DNA from: Halobacteriovorax sp.
GTDB taxonomy: Bacteria > Bdellovibrionota > Bacteriovoracia > Bacteriovoracales > Bacteriovoracaceae
Reading direction: 5' to 3'
NCBI GenBank assembly: GCA_002686115.1
Contig: NZAF01000056.1
Span: 1-12,960 of the forward strand
DNA: 12,960 bases
Shown here: positions 6,178 through 12,960 of the stretch, one piece after another
How positions within the stretch are numbered: the stretch's first letter is position 1
Layout: every line of letters begins with the position of its first letter
Made by a program: the position numbers and the translations under genes
Notes under the pieces: generated by a model
Seen by the model: only the letters and a program-made list of their open reading frames with translations
Told to the model about the DNA's origin: nothing
The model's database searches: none

Positions 6178-7247
6178 ACTTTAGAAAAATACTTATCAAT
6201 CTCATCTTGAGCTCTCTTTTCTATCTCATTTATAGAAATAGTGAATTTTTCTTTAATCCAATTGATGAAGTCCTCTGGTATTTTTGAGGTAAAAACAACT
6301 TCTTCTTTGTTGTATTTTGCTTTTAGAGAGATTGCGTGTAGTGCGTGTCTAGCAAGTTGCATTTGATCATGATCTTCTTTAGAAGCTAACCCGTCTTTAA
6401 ACCTTTGAAACATTTTAAAGCTTCCTAGATAGAGCTTGTCGCCAATGAGTGGGAGGCCGTTAATCATGGCATGTACTCTAATTTGATGTTGTCTTCCAGT
6501 TTGTGGGAACGCCAGTCCCAGAACATAGTCGCCTTCAATTGCTATGAGGGAAAACTTTGTATGCGCCCTTTTTCCCTCTGTTGAGTCTTTAGGGTAGTGA
6601 TTAATATAAACCCTCTTAAGTCCTCCTTCCTTCGCTCCAAGCCTCTCATTTGCTTCAAATGAAGATTCACCTCTAAAATTTTCATTCTTCTTTGCCATAA
6701 AGAAGTAGCATTTCTTTACACGGTCATTGATAAATTCTTCTGACATCGCATTTGATGTTTTAGAGTCTTTAGCAAGCATCATTACCCCTGACGTCTCTCG
6801 GTCTAATCTGTGAATAGAGTGAATTGTCTTATGATGAATTTCTTCAAAATACACTGTTGCACAGTAGAAGAGATGTTTACCTGTCGGGTGAGTACTCATA
6901 TAAGGAGGTTTTGAAATGACGATAAGGTGATCATCTTCAAAAATAATATCAGGACTCTCGTTGAGTTTAATAAGTTGCCCATTCCAATATTCATCTTCTT
7001 GAGTCGTCTTATGAACGGTGAGAATAACTTTTTCTCTATAATGAAGAACAGTACTTGGTCTATGGTTACCAGGTCTTCCTACAATGTTGACATCGCCATC
7101 TTTAATTTTCTTTTTTACATCTTGACGCGACCAAGAATCAAGGTACTTTTGTAAGAATTGATCAAGACGCTTGCCTGCCTCTGTCTCCTCGACATAGTAA
7201 GTCGCTTGATACTTTGCTTTTGTAAATACTCTCTCAAGAATTGCCAT
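6174..7247 (-). CDS. RluA-family RNA pseudouridine synthase with N-terminal S4 domain
   Basis: This 357-residue enzyme converts uridine to pseudouridine in rRNA or tRNA. Residues about 25-75 (RLDQFLQKYL...) form an S4-type RNA-binding domain. HRLDRETSG (146-154, catalytic D149) and GRQHQIRVH (251-259) are the RluA-family signatures. The substrate site is not predictable; RluC/RluD-type rRNA activity is the usual assumption. A stretch at about 185-225 (KKNENFRGES...KDSTEG) looks like a family-variable insertion. It follows prkA by 11 bases and has no clear SD, so translation probably depends on coupling to prkA. The 3' end overlaps the convergent HAD phosphatase gene by four bases, leaving no room for a terminator between them. 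Confidence 0.92.
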   Translation of the reverse strand: MAILERVFTKAKYQATYYVEETEAGKRLDQFLQKYLDSWSRQDVKKKIKDGDVNIVGRPGNHRPSTVLHYREKVILTVHKTTQEDEYWNGQLIKLNESPDIIFEDDHLIVISKPPYMSTHPTGKHLFYCATVYFEEIHHKTIHSIHRLDRETSGVMMLAKDSKTSNAMSEEFINDRVKKCYFFMAKKNENFRGESSFEANERLGAKEGGLKRVYINHYPKDSTEGKRAHTKFSLIAIEGDYVLGLAFPQTGRQHQIRVHAMINGLPLIGDKLYLGSFKMFQRFKDGLASKEDHDQMQLARHALHAISLKAKYNKEEVVFTSKIPEDFINWIKEKFTISINEIEKRAQDEIDKYFSKV

Positions 7248-7258
7248 GAGATTAAATA

Positions 7259-9448
7259 TTAATATTTTTTCTCTTTAGCAAGGAAATTGATTAGTTTTAA
7301 TGAAGCCGGTTTTGAATATCCATACATTTTCTTTAAATTTGAAAGTGTCGATTCATATAACTCTCTAATCTCTTCACTTAATTTAGCAAATTCATTTTTA
7401 CTCTGATCATTTTGAAGAACTAAGAGATTCTCAGTTAGTTTCTTAATGACTTTTTTCTGATCATTTCTAAATGACTCTTGTAACTTCTCAACGAGCTCCG
7501 GAAAGACAGACATATAGTTTAACTTCTCCCCTGGATTATCAAGAGACCATGCCCCAAGTTTTGATATCAAATATGATCTATACTTCTCAGGTGACTCTTT
7601 AAGTTTGATACTCTTTTCAAACTCTTTGACAAAATTAAGATCAGCTTCTTCGTATTTTCCAGTGATATTATTCTTTATTTTATCTTTATTTATGAGCGCA
7701 TAAACATGATCGACATACTTTTTTATGTATTCTTCATATGATCTCGCATCGACTAGGCCAATGGCATCTCTGAGCTCTTTATCAAATTTGTCGACTTGAT
7801 CATTTTTAATGAGTTCTAGAAAACGACTTGGGTTATGAAAGTCACCGTGGGTGCTCATATTTAAAAAGTCGTACTCATTCTTTTTCTGTATAAGTTTTCC
7901 AAGATACTCAATAACTTCAATAAAAGTTAAATTTTTATGACTGTCAGTTAATTTGTATATGATATTTTTTATATCTCTTGGTGAAAGACCAAACTTTCCT
8001 TCATATAAATTATCATTTTCAAATTCACTGATAATTGAATTAAGTCCATGTTTTAAAATTTGGCTCGACTCAGTATCTAGTCTATCTGGTAAGATATGAT
8101 CTTTAGAATATAGGTATGTTTTTTCAAGTGGTGTGAGTCCTGTTACGATCGCCGTTAGTTTTGAGTCATCGTAGTGTTTTCCCATACAGGCCCGAATTCT
8201 TGTCATGACTGCAAATTGGGCAATCGACTCAAGTGAGTGTGGCTCAAAAGAAGTTCTATCTGATAAGTCTTTAACTTGCTTGTCATAAATTCTCTTTTCT
8301 TCTTTGTAGTCTAAGAGATATGGAACTTTGATAAAATTAAATCTACCTTTAAATGAATTAAAGTCAGGGTGTTGCTTAAATGCTGTGAAGTGAACTTCAT
8401 TAGAAGTCCCAATAAAGAATGTATCTAATTCCGTGAGAACACCTGCAAGATTAATCGTTCCTGTTTCCATCGTCATGAGTAGATATTTAAAGGTATCAAG
8501 AGGTCTTTTTAAAAGATCGGAAAATTCAAGAATTCCTCTATTTGCTAAAACAGCTTCACCAGTTAGAGAAAATAAATTAAGTGACTGTAGAGATGGTGGC
8601 AAAGACGCAAGCCTCTTGTCCATTGTAATTTGTTGAAGACGTGCATCGACATGTAGCTGAGGTTCAATGGTAACAGCTCCAGATGAGTATCTTTTAGAAA
8701 TAACAAACCTCTCAACTCTTATATGCTTTAAAACATCTTCATGCTTACCCTTATAATTTTTAAGAAGGGCATCATATATCATTTTATTTCTCTTTGAGAG
8801 ATCACCTCTGTAAAGATAAGTCTTTTGTAGGTCTTCAAGCTTTTTAGGACTATCTTTAAAAAAGTCATTAATAATCTTCTGTCTATGCTCTACTGGAATA
8901 AGTAGTAGTGGGTGATCTTTTAGATCACTTGTTAAAATAGCTGCAATATCTTTGTCATCAAGATATGCAAATGTATTAAGTGTTTGAGTTTCACTCTTAT
9001 TATTAAGTCCAAGAGTTCCTTTTACGACGTTGTTAATAGGAAATATCCATGAGAATGTGTAAAGAACACCCTCGTCAGACATCGAGTACTCTTCAGCACC
9101 TTTCATAATCTTTTTTACAATTGAACTCTTAGATGATCCATTTGGACCGACAAGAAGAATGAATTTACTATTAAAACCTTCTTCTTCAAAGTTTCTTAGA
9201 TTTTGTAATATCTGTCTTTGTATTCTCTTTTGTCCATAGACTGCTGGTGCGTCAGGATCATCTTTTTTAAATAAATTGTAATCGGAGTTTTCATCCTTGC
9301 CAAAGTAGTTCATCATATCTTTAAGATATACAGAAGTTGGTCTTATATGCTGAGTAGGATTCTTTTTTAATTCCTCGTAGAACTCATAAAAAGAAATTAT
9401 TTCATTAAGACTATGGGCCTTATCATTTGCTTGGTTAATCCATTCCAT
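7259..9448 (-). CDS. prkA: PrkA-family serine protein kinase / AAA+ protein
   Basis: The 729-residue protein has a PrkA AAA domain followed by the C-terminal PrkA domain. Walker A is GPNGSSKSS (101-109), preceded by the family segment VYGQKRIQRQIL (70-81). RGILEFSDLLKRP (304-316) fits the Walker B region, and GTSNE (347-351) lies in the sensor region. PrkA/YeaG proteins are ATP-dependent stress or starvation proteins, reported as Ser/Thr kinases, normally encoded beside YeaH/YhbH and SpoVR; neither is in this window. It is longer than E. coli YeaG (about 640 residues); the extra length seems to lie in the C-terminal half, which is Lys/Glu-rich and helical. ATG is supported by GAAGGA six bases upstream. 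The 165-base upstream region has a promoter, a 5'-terminal hairpin and a dyad. It precedes the pseudouridine synthase gene in a likely operon. Confidence 0.92.
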   Translation of the reverse strand: MEWINQANDKAHSLNEIISFYEFYEELKKNPTQHIRPTSVYLKDMMNYFGKDENSDYNLFKKDDPDAPAVYGQKRIQRQILQNLRNFEEEGFNSKFILLVGPNGSSKSSIVKKIMKGAEEYSMSDEGVLYTFSWIFPINNVVKGTLGLNNKSETQTLNTFAYLDDKDIAAILTSDLKDHPLLLIPVEHRQKIINDFFKDSPKKLEDLQKTYLYRGDLSKRNKMIYDALLKNYKGKHEDVLKHIRVERFVISKRYSSGAVTIEPQLHVDARLQQITMDKRLASLPPSLQSLNLFSLTGEAVLANRGILEFSDLLKRPLDTFKYLLMTMETGTINLAGVLTELDTFFIGTSNEVHFTAFKQHPDFNSFKGRFNFIKVPYLLDYKEEKRIYDKQVKDLSDRTSFEPHSLESIAQFAVMTRIRACMGKHYDDSKLTAIVTGLTPLEKTYLYSKDHILPDRLDTESSQILKHGLNSIISEFENDNLYEGKFGLSPRDIKNIIYKLTDSHKNLTFIEVIEYLGKLIQKKNEYDFLNMSTHGDFHNPSRFLELIKNDQVDKFDKELRDAIGLVDARSYEEYIKKYVDHVYALINKDKIKNNITGKYEEADLNFVKEFEKSIKLKESPEKYRSYLISKLGAWSLDNPGEKLNYMSVFPELVEKLQESFRNDQKKVIKKLTENLLVLQNDQSKNEFAKLSEEIRELYESTLSNLKKMYGYSKPASLKLINFLAKEKKY

Positions 9449-9488
9449 GGAGTGTCCTTCTAGTATTATTATTCCTTGGTCATTTCAC

Positions 9489-9507
9489 GATTTTCCACTG
9501 GAAAATC
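9489..9507. repeat. Perfect 19-base palindrome in the prkA leader
   Basis: GATTTTCCA and TGGAAAATC flank a single central base, giving nine perfect pairs. It lies about 40 bases before prkA. As DNA it looks like the binding site of a dimeric regulator. As RNA it would fold into an 8-bp stem with a 3-base loop, but no T-run follows, so it is not a terminator. Confidence 0.6.
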
Positions 9508-9541
9508 AATTGTGGATGACTATATAATTCCATAAACATAG

Positions 9542-9567
9542 TGCTCCACTTTTGAGCATGTGGTGCA
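9542..9567 (-). promoter_or_regulatory. 5'-terminal stem-loop of the predicted prkA transcript
   Basis: Minus strand TGCACCAC (9567-9560) pairs with GTGGAGCA (9549-9542), seven pairs and one A-A mismatch, around a 10-base loop. It begins exactly where transcription is predicted to start, like hairpins that stabilise mRNA 5' ends. It may instead be a DNA operator. Confidence 0.4.
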
Positions 9568-9573
9568 GTTACT

Positions 9574-9602
9574 ATTATAGCAATTTCTTGGTTTGGGTTA
9601 AA
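9574..9602 (-). promoter_or_regulatory. Extended -10 promoter for prkA
   Basis: Minus strand TTGC followed by TATAAT (9579-9574) gives an exact -10 with the TGN extension. The -35 TTTAAC (9602-9597) at 17 bases is weak, as is common with an extended -10. The predicted start near 9567 gives a leader of about 120 bases. The plus strand of the same bases reads TATTAT/TATAGC and could also serve the divergent gene at 9614. Confidence 0.6.
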
Positions 9603-9613
9603 GGTGTGGCGTT

Positions 9614-10753
9614 ATTAATTACAAAAGTTTTCTTATATTTCTGATTTTTGCCCTTGGGATTGGTTATTTCTTATGGAACGATTACAAAGACAGACCAATG
9701 CACTCTGCTATCGTTCTAGAGTTTAGCGAAAATCTATCAAGAGAATGGAAATATCCAAGTCTCAATGACAAAAATGAATGCATAGAAGAAGGTTTTAAGA
9801 GTAGAGATCATTATTCATGTCAGCCCGATTACATGCAATGTTTACTCAAGAATAGACTATTAGATGTAAAGATTAAGGGCCGAATCATTAAGTATAAACT
9901 TCTAAGCGATATTCTTTTAAAGAAAAGTTCTGCTATGAGAAGTTATCAATTAGATATTGAAATAGAAAATCAAAAACATAAAGTAACTTTAATAGATAGT
10001 TGTCGGGAAATTCCACTTCCTAAGAGAGTCTATCCATTCTTTGTGGCAAAAAGAAAAGTTAAAACAGAGTGGGATAACTTAGATAGAACCATTTTTGTAG
10101 ATAAGTATCGTGTTCGCAATTGGGAAGTATTGCGTTGGGCGATCGCTTCTAAGAACAATAAATTAATTGAAGATCTAAAGAATAAAAAAATGCTTGATGT
10201 GAGTGATAGCTTATCTCCTGCAGAGATGACTAAGCTTTGCTCTTTTTATGGTAAACAACTTATTGATGCTAGAGTCATGGACGCTGCCATGATTTTTCCT
10301 GAAGAAATGGATAATCCAAAGTCAAAATTATTAAGAGCACCATATTATCCATGGGAGCGCAGAAATAGTAATACAAAGCTCTATGATATCCAATTTAGAA
10401 ATGCCGAAATCTTAGAAAAAGATATCGTTGATATATGTAAAAACTCTTACGCTTTTGAATGTCTTCATCTGGCTAAAAGTGACAGTCTTGTAGATAGTGA
10501 ATCATGGATGGGGATGAAAGAAGTAATGGGTGGAGAGTTTCAATTTGTTAAAAACAATTTAAACCCCTCTGAAAATATCCTATTAAGTTCAGAGTACTTT
10601 ACGCTTAAGTCCAAAGCTCATCGTACTGGAGTACGAGGTGCTTGGAGTGGTGAGGGAAAGACGAGAAAAGAGTTTGAGTTTTTTGAATTTAATGGTGATT
10701 TAAGAAAAGAGGGCGAATTTAATGTTAATTTTAGATGTATGAGGTATCGATGA
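9614..10753 (+). CDS. Signal-anchored exported protein of unknown function, probable ATT start
   Basis: I do not recognise this family. The first ATG (9698) gives 351 residues, but the same frame runs upstream without a stop to 9599 and encodes a clear membrane segment (SFLIFLIFALGIGYFLW, then NDYKDRP). Including it needs a start in 9602-9640, where no ATG, GTG or TTG is in frame. ATT at 9614 is seven bases after the good SD AAGGTG (9601-9606), giving a 379-residue protein that begins NYKSFL after the initiator. It would be a single-pass protein with the bulk outside the cytoplasm. Cys residues near the N-terminal side (NEC, YSC, MQC) and at DIC, FEC and FRC could form disulfides. The gene ends in an ATGA overlap with the lipoprotein gene, so the two are co-translated and likely act together. 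If 9698 is the true start, it would lack any export signal. Confidence 0.72.
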   Translation: MNYKSFLIFLIFALGIGYFLWNDYKDRPMHSAIVLEFSENLSREWKYPSLNDKNECIEEGFKSRDHYSCQPDYMQCLLKNRLLDVKIKGRIIKYKLLSDILLKKSSAMRSYQLDIEIENQKHKVTLIDSCREIPLPKRVYPFFVAKRKVKTEWDNLDRTIFVDKYRVRNWEVLRWAIASKNNKLIEDLKNKKMLDVSDSLSPAEMTKLCSFYGKQLIDARVMDAAMIFPEEMDNPKSKLLRAPYYPWERRNSNTKLYDIQFRNAEILEKDIVDICKNSYAFECLHLAKSDSLVDSESWMGMKEVMGGEFQFVKNNLNPSENILLSSEYFTLKSKAHRTGVRGAWSGEGKTRKEFEFFEFNGDLRKEGEFNVNFRCMRYR

Positions 10754-11535
10754 GATTATTTATAAAACTATCGATATTAAGTCTTTTAACTTCATGCTTG
10801 TCTCATAAATCTCCCTCTGCCCTAGAGAGTTTCTTTTTATATCAAGACATTAGAGTTATGCGTCCTGAAAAAATGAATACAAAAATCACAAAACCTTTAA
10901 ATGCTTGGATATTACTTTTTGAATCCTCCAAGAGGTGCTTCTTTTATAAGACACCTTTTAGAGAGAAATTAGGTCATTTAAAGCTTACTGAAAAAAAAGA
11001 TAAGTGTAGTTATGATCGAGAAGCTTTGTATGAGAATAAAAAAGTAGAGTATTTACAGTTTAGAGTGGTGTCAGACAATTTAGATGATTTAAAAATTAGA
11101 GTTGAAATTAATAATGTTCAAACAACATATCGCCTTTTAAATTCACAGTTTAAAGATGAGGATAAACTATCTTTCTTACCAAAAAGTTATTTACGAGATG
11201 TCTTTGTCGATAGATTTGAAAATGAGAAAGAGAAATTGGGCGCTGATGAAATTTGTCATGGTGTAAATAGTAACTGTCAGGATGTTATTGGTTATCGGTG
11301 TGAAAAGTGTCCCAGTGCATTTTATGAAGTTGTTGATTTTAATTGTCCACAAGGTGGATCTAAGTACTGTGGTGTTGATGAATGTGGTAAGAAAAATAAG
11401 CCAGCATGTCCAAGAGGTTATGAAATACTGGGGACTAAACTAAAGTCTCTGTGTTTTGACGGAAGTCCTGCTGGGTTCTGCGGCCCAGGACTTCAGACAT
11501 TTTGTAATGAAGATAATATTCTTATCTGTCTTTAA
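10750..11535 (+). CDS. Cys-rich lipoprotein of unknown function
   Basis: Translation from ATG 10750 gives 261 residues; GAGGT (10741-10745) is four bases upstream and the ATG overlaps the previous stop as ATGA. An ATG at 10735 is in frame but has no comparable SD. The N-terminus MRLFIKLSILSLLTSC is a short lipoprotein signal with lipobox LTSC, so C16 would be lipidated. Leu at +2 suggests the outer membrane under the E. coli rule. The middle (about 20-160) is Lys-rich with two Cys. The last ~90 residues hold 12 Cys (for example YRCEKC, YCGVDEC, FCGPG), an even number suggesting a disulfide-knotted domain rather than metal binding, though metal binding is not excluded. Its partner is the signal-anchored protein just upstream. 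No family recognised. Confidence 0.8.
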   Translation: MRLFIKLSILSLLTSCLSHKSPSALESFFLYQDIRVMRPEKMNTKITKPLNAWILLFESSKRCFFYKTPFREKLGHLKLTEKKDKCSYDREALYENKKVEYLQFRVVSDNLDDLKIRVEINNVQTTYRLLNSQFKDEDKLSFLPKSYLRDVFVDRFENEKEKLGADEICHGVNSNCQDVIGYRCEKCPSAFYEVVDFNCPQGGSKYCGVDECGKKNKPACPRGYEILGTKLKSLCFDGSPAGFCGPGLQTFCNEDNILICL

Positions 11536-11541
11536 TTAATT

Positions 11542-12684
11542 TTAGTATGACTTAATTTTTGATAATTTATCGTAGCTGTTACTTAGTGCTTCGAAGATTT
11601 CATCGTAGTAAGCTGGGTCTGAGCACATTCCAAGTGAAATTCTAACAACACCACGGCCAACATCATCAGTCACATTCATTGCTTTTAAAACTTTTGATGT
11701 AACAGGCTCGTTATCAGAGCAAGCTGATGAAGTTGTTACGTAAATTCCCTTAGACTCAAGTTCTATTTGAACTGCTTGTCCATGAATGCCTGGGTAAGAG
11801 ATATATGTTGTCGAAGATAGTCTTGGTGAGTTTTCACCAATGATAACAACATCTGGAAACTTCTCTTTGATGCGAGATTCAAACTCAACTCTTTTTGTAT
11901 TTAAGACTTCTAGTTTATCAAGATGAGTTTCAAAGTAGTGTAGGGCAACGGCAAGAGTTTCATAAGCTAAATAATTCTGCGTTCCTCCTCTTTTACCATT
12001 TTCTTGACCACCACCAATAACGAGTTCTTTGACTGTTGTTGGGTCCTTAGCAATAAGTAGCCCACAACCAGTCATTGCACCAATTTTATGCCCAGACATA
12101 ACTGCGTAATCAATACCACTTTTTTTAAAATCAAAAAGTGTTTTACCGATATACTGAGTCGTATCACATAAATAAGGTACGTCATTCGTATTACAAATTT
12201 CAGCAATTTCTCTATAAGGTTGGATAATTCCAGTTTCATTATTTGCGGCCATCACTGCGACCATGGCCGTATTATTATCAATATGATCTTTTAAGTCTTC
12301 GAGATCAACGACTCCATTATCATTAGTTTTTAAAACGACCATCTCATGACCAAAGTCTTTCATATAAAATTTTGCACAGTTTACAACTGCAGAATGCTCA
12401 ATGCCTGAAATAATAATCTTTTTCTTTGGATTCTTATGCATGATAGAGAAGAACGCCTGTGTGATTCCCTCTGTTGCACCAGAATTAAAAAGGACTTGTT
12501 TAAAGTCTGCTCCTAAAACTTTTGCACAAACACTTCTTGAATTTTCCATGGCCATAAGGACTTTTGTACCAAGGTGATGAATGGCATTTGGGTTTGCAAA
12601 AGGTCCTTCTTGTATTCTTTTTATAACGTGTTCTCTAACATCTGGGCAAAGTGGTGCACTTCCATTGTAATCTGCATAGATCAT
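11542..12684 (-). CDS. Cysteine desulfurase (NifS/IscS family), NadA-linked
   Basis: This 380-residue PLP enzyme removes sulfur from cysteine, giving alanine and a protein persulfide used for Fe-S clusters. Key features are N-terminal DYNGSAPL, NSGATEG (67-73, phosphate binding), IEHSAV with H97 stacking on PLP, NNETG (148-152), D174 and Q177, SGHKIGA with the PLP lysine K200, GGGQENGKRGGTQN (224-237), and SSACSDNEP with the catalytic Cys C322. Length is normal. AAGGA six bases before ATG supports the start. It lies 48 bases downstream of nadA on the same strand. In many bacteria a dedicated NifS-like enzyme is encoded with nad genes to build the NadA cluster, and that is the likely job here. 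No iscU or nifU homologue is visible. It converges on the lipoprotein gene with a 6-base gap. Confidence 0.93.
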   Translation of the reverse strand: MIYADYNGSAPLCPDVREHVIKRIQEGPFANPNAIHHLGTKVLMAMENSRSVCAKVLGADFKQVLFNSGATEGITQAFFSIMHKNPKKKIIISGIEHSAVVNCAKFYMKDFGHEMVVLKTNDNGVVDLEDLKDHIDNNTAMVAVMAANNETGIIQPYREIAEICNTNDVPYLCDTTQYIGKTLFDFKKSGIDYAVMSGHKIGAMTGCGLLIAKDPTTVKELVIGGGQENGKRGGTQNYLAYETLAVALHYFETHLDKLEVLNTKRVEFESRIKEKFPDVVIIGENSPRLSSTTYISYPGIHGQAVQIELESKGIYVTTSSACSDNEPVTSKVLKAMNVTDDVGRGVVRISLGMCSDPAYYDEIFEALSNSYDKLSKIKSY

Positions 12685-12732
12685 CTTAAGTCCTTTTAAT
12701 CATCAATCCGCAAACTTCTAGTCTACGTTTTA

Positions 12733-12960
12733 CTAACTGAGCTCCAGCATTTTATTTAATGCTTTCATGGAGAACTCTTTCGTTTGTTCATCAATTTTAA
12801 TGACGTTAATAGGGTTATTTTCCTTTATTGCACGGAAGCTGGCAAGGAGCCATCTTGGACGGACTCGATACATAGTCGTGCAAAGACATTGGTACGGTGA
12901 GAGTGAGAATATTTCTTTATCAGGATATTCCTGAGCGAGTCGATTGACAAGGTTGATCTC
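12733..12960 (-). CDS. nadA: Quinolinate synthase A, C-terminal part
   Basis: The last 75 codons are visible; the gene continues past the window edge. The segment EINLVNRLAQEYPDKEIFSL followed by SPYQCLCTTMYRVRPRWLL matches the C-terminal region of NadA, where the third cysteine ligand of the [4Fe-4S] cluster sits. Two Cys (fragment C25, C27) occur as CxC before TTMYR, a form seen in one NadA subgroup instead of the CxxCP motif of E. coli. The ending (VIKIDEQTKEFSMKALNKML) also fits. NadA condenses iminoaspartate with dihydroxyacetone phosphate to quinolinate in NAD synthesis. The downstream desulfurase probably belongs to the same transcript. The 48-base gap shows no terminator. Confidence 0.87.
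   Translation of the reverse strand, partial: EINLVNRLAQEYPDKEIFSLSPYQCLCTTMYRVRPRWLLASFRAIKENNPINVIKIDEQTKEFSMKALNKMLELS

Overview
The window is AT-rich bacterial DNA with densely packed genes on both strands. Purine-rich Shine-Dalgarno sites and sigma70-like promoters (for example TTGACT-17-TAGAAT) are visible. The gene set (long PrkA kinase, a quinolinate synthase tail with a CxCTTMYR motif beside a cysteine desulfurase, many exported proteins, an inverting GH97 glucosidase) fits a low-GC Gram-negative related to Bacteriovorax/Halobacteriovorax (Bdellovibrionota). That placement is an inference from gene content, not from a marker gene.

Layout. 1-933 (+) is the C-terminal part of a GH97 alpha-glucosidase, closed by a hairpin terminator that a convergent gene shares. 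971-4562 (-) holds, in transcription order, an MBOAT acyltransferase with an SGNH-type partner, then GTP cyclohydrolase II (ribA), then a small periplasmic protein with a molybdopterin-oxidoreductase-like fold. 4563-4693 is a divergent promoter region. 4694-5299 (+) is a small outer-membrane beta-barrel protein. It is followed by 137 bases with several mutually exclusive complementary segments ahead of a HAD phosphatase (5437-6177, +). That gene overlaps by 4 bases the end of a convergent RluA-type pseudouridine synthase, which lies 11 bases downstream of prkA (both -). 9449-9613 is a second divergent region, with a promoter, a 5'-terminal hairpin and a perfect 19-base dyad. Two unrecognised exported proteins follow on +: a signal-anchor protein that appears to start at ATT, and a Cys-rich lipoprotein joined to it by an ATGA overlap. 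The window ends (-) with a cysteine desulfurase downstream of a truncated nadA.

How the genes work together. The MBOAT/SGNH pair is probably an O-acylation module for an envelope polymer. nadA and the desulfurase form an NAD-biosynthesis unit in which the desulfurase plausibly supplies sulfur for the NadA [4Fe-4S] cluster. PrkA and the pseudouridine synthase are probably co-transcribed. The 9614/10750 pair is the least explained part. No mobile element, CRISPR array, tRNA or rRNA was found. The best leads for something undescribed are the 5301-5431 RNA-like region, the ATT-start gene with its lipoprotein partner, and the prkA leader.
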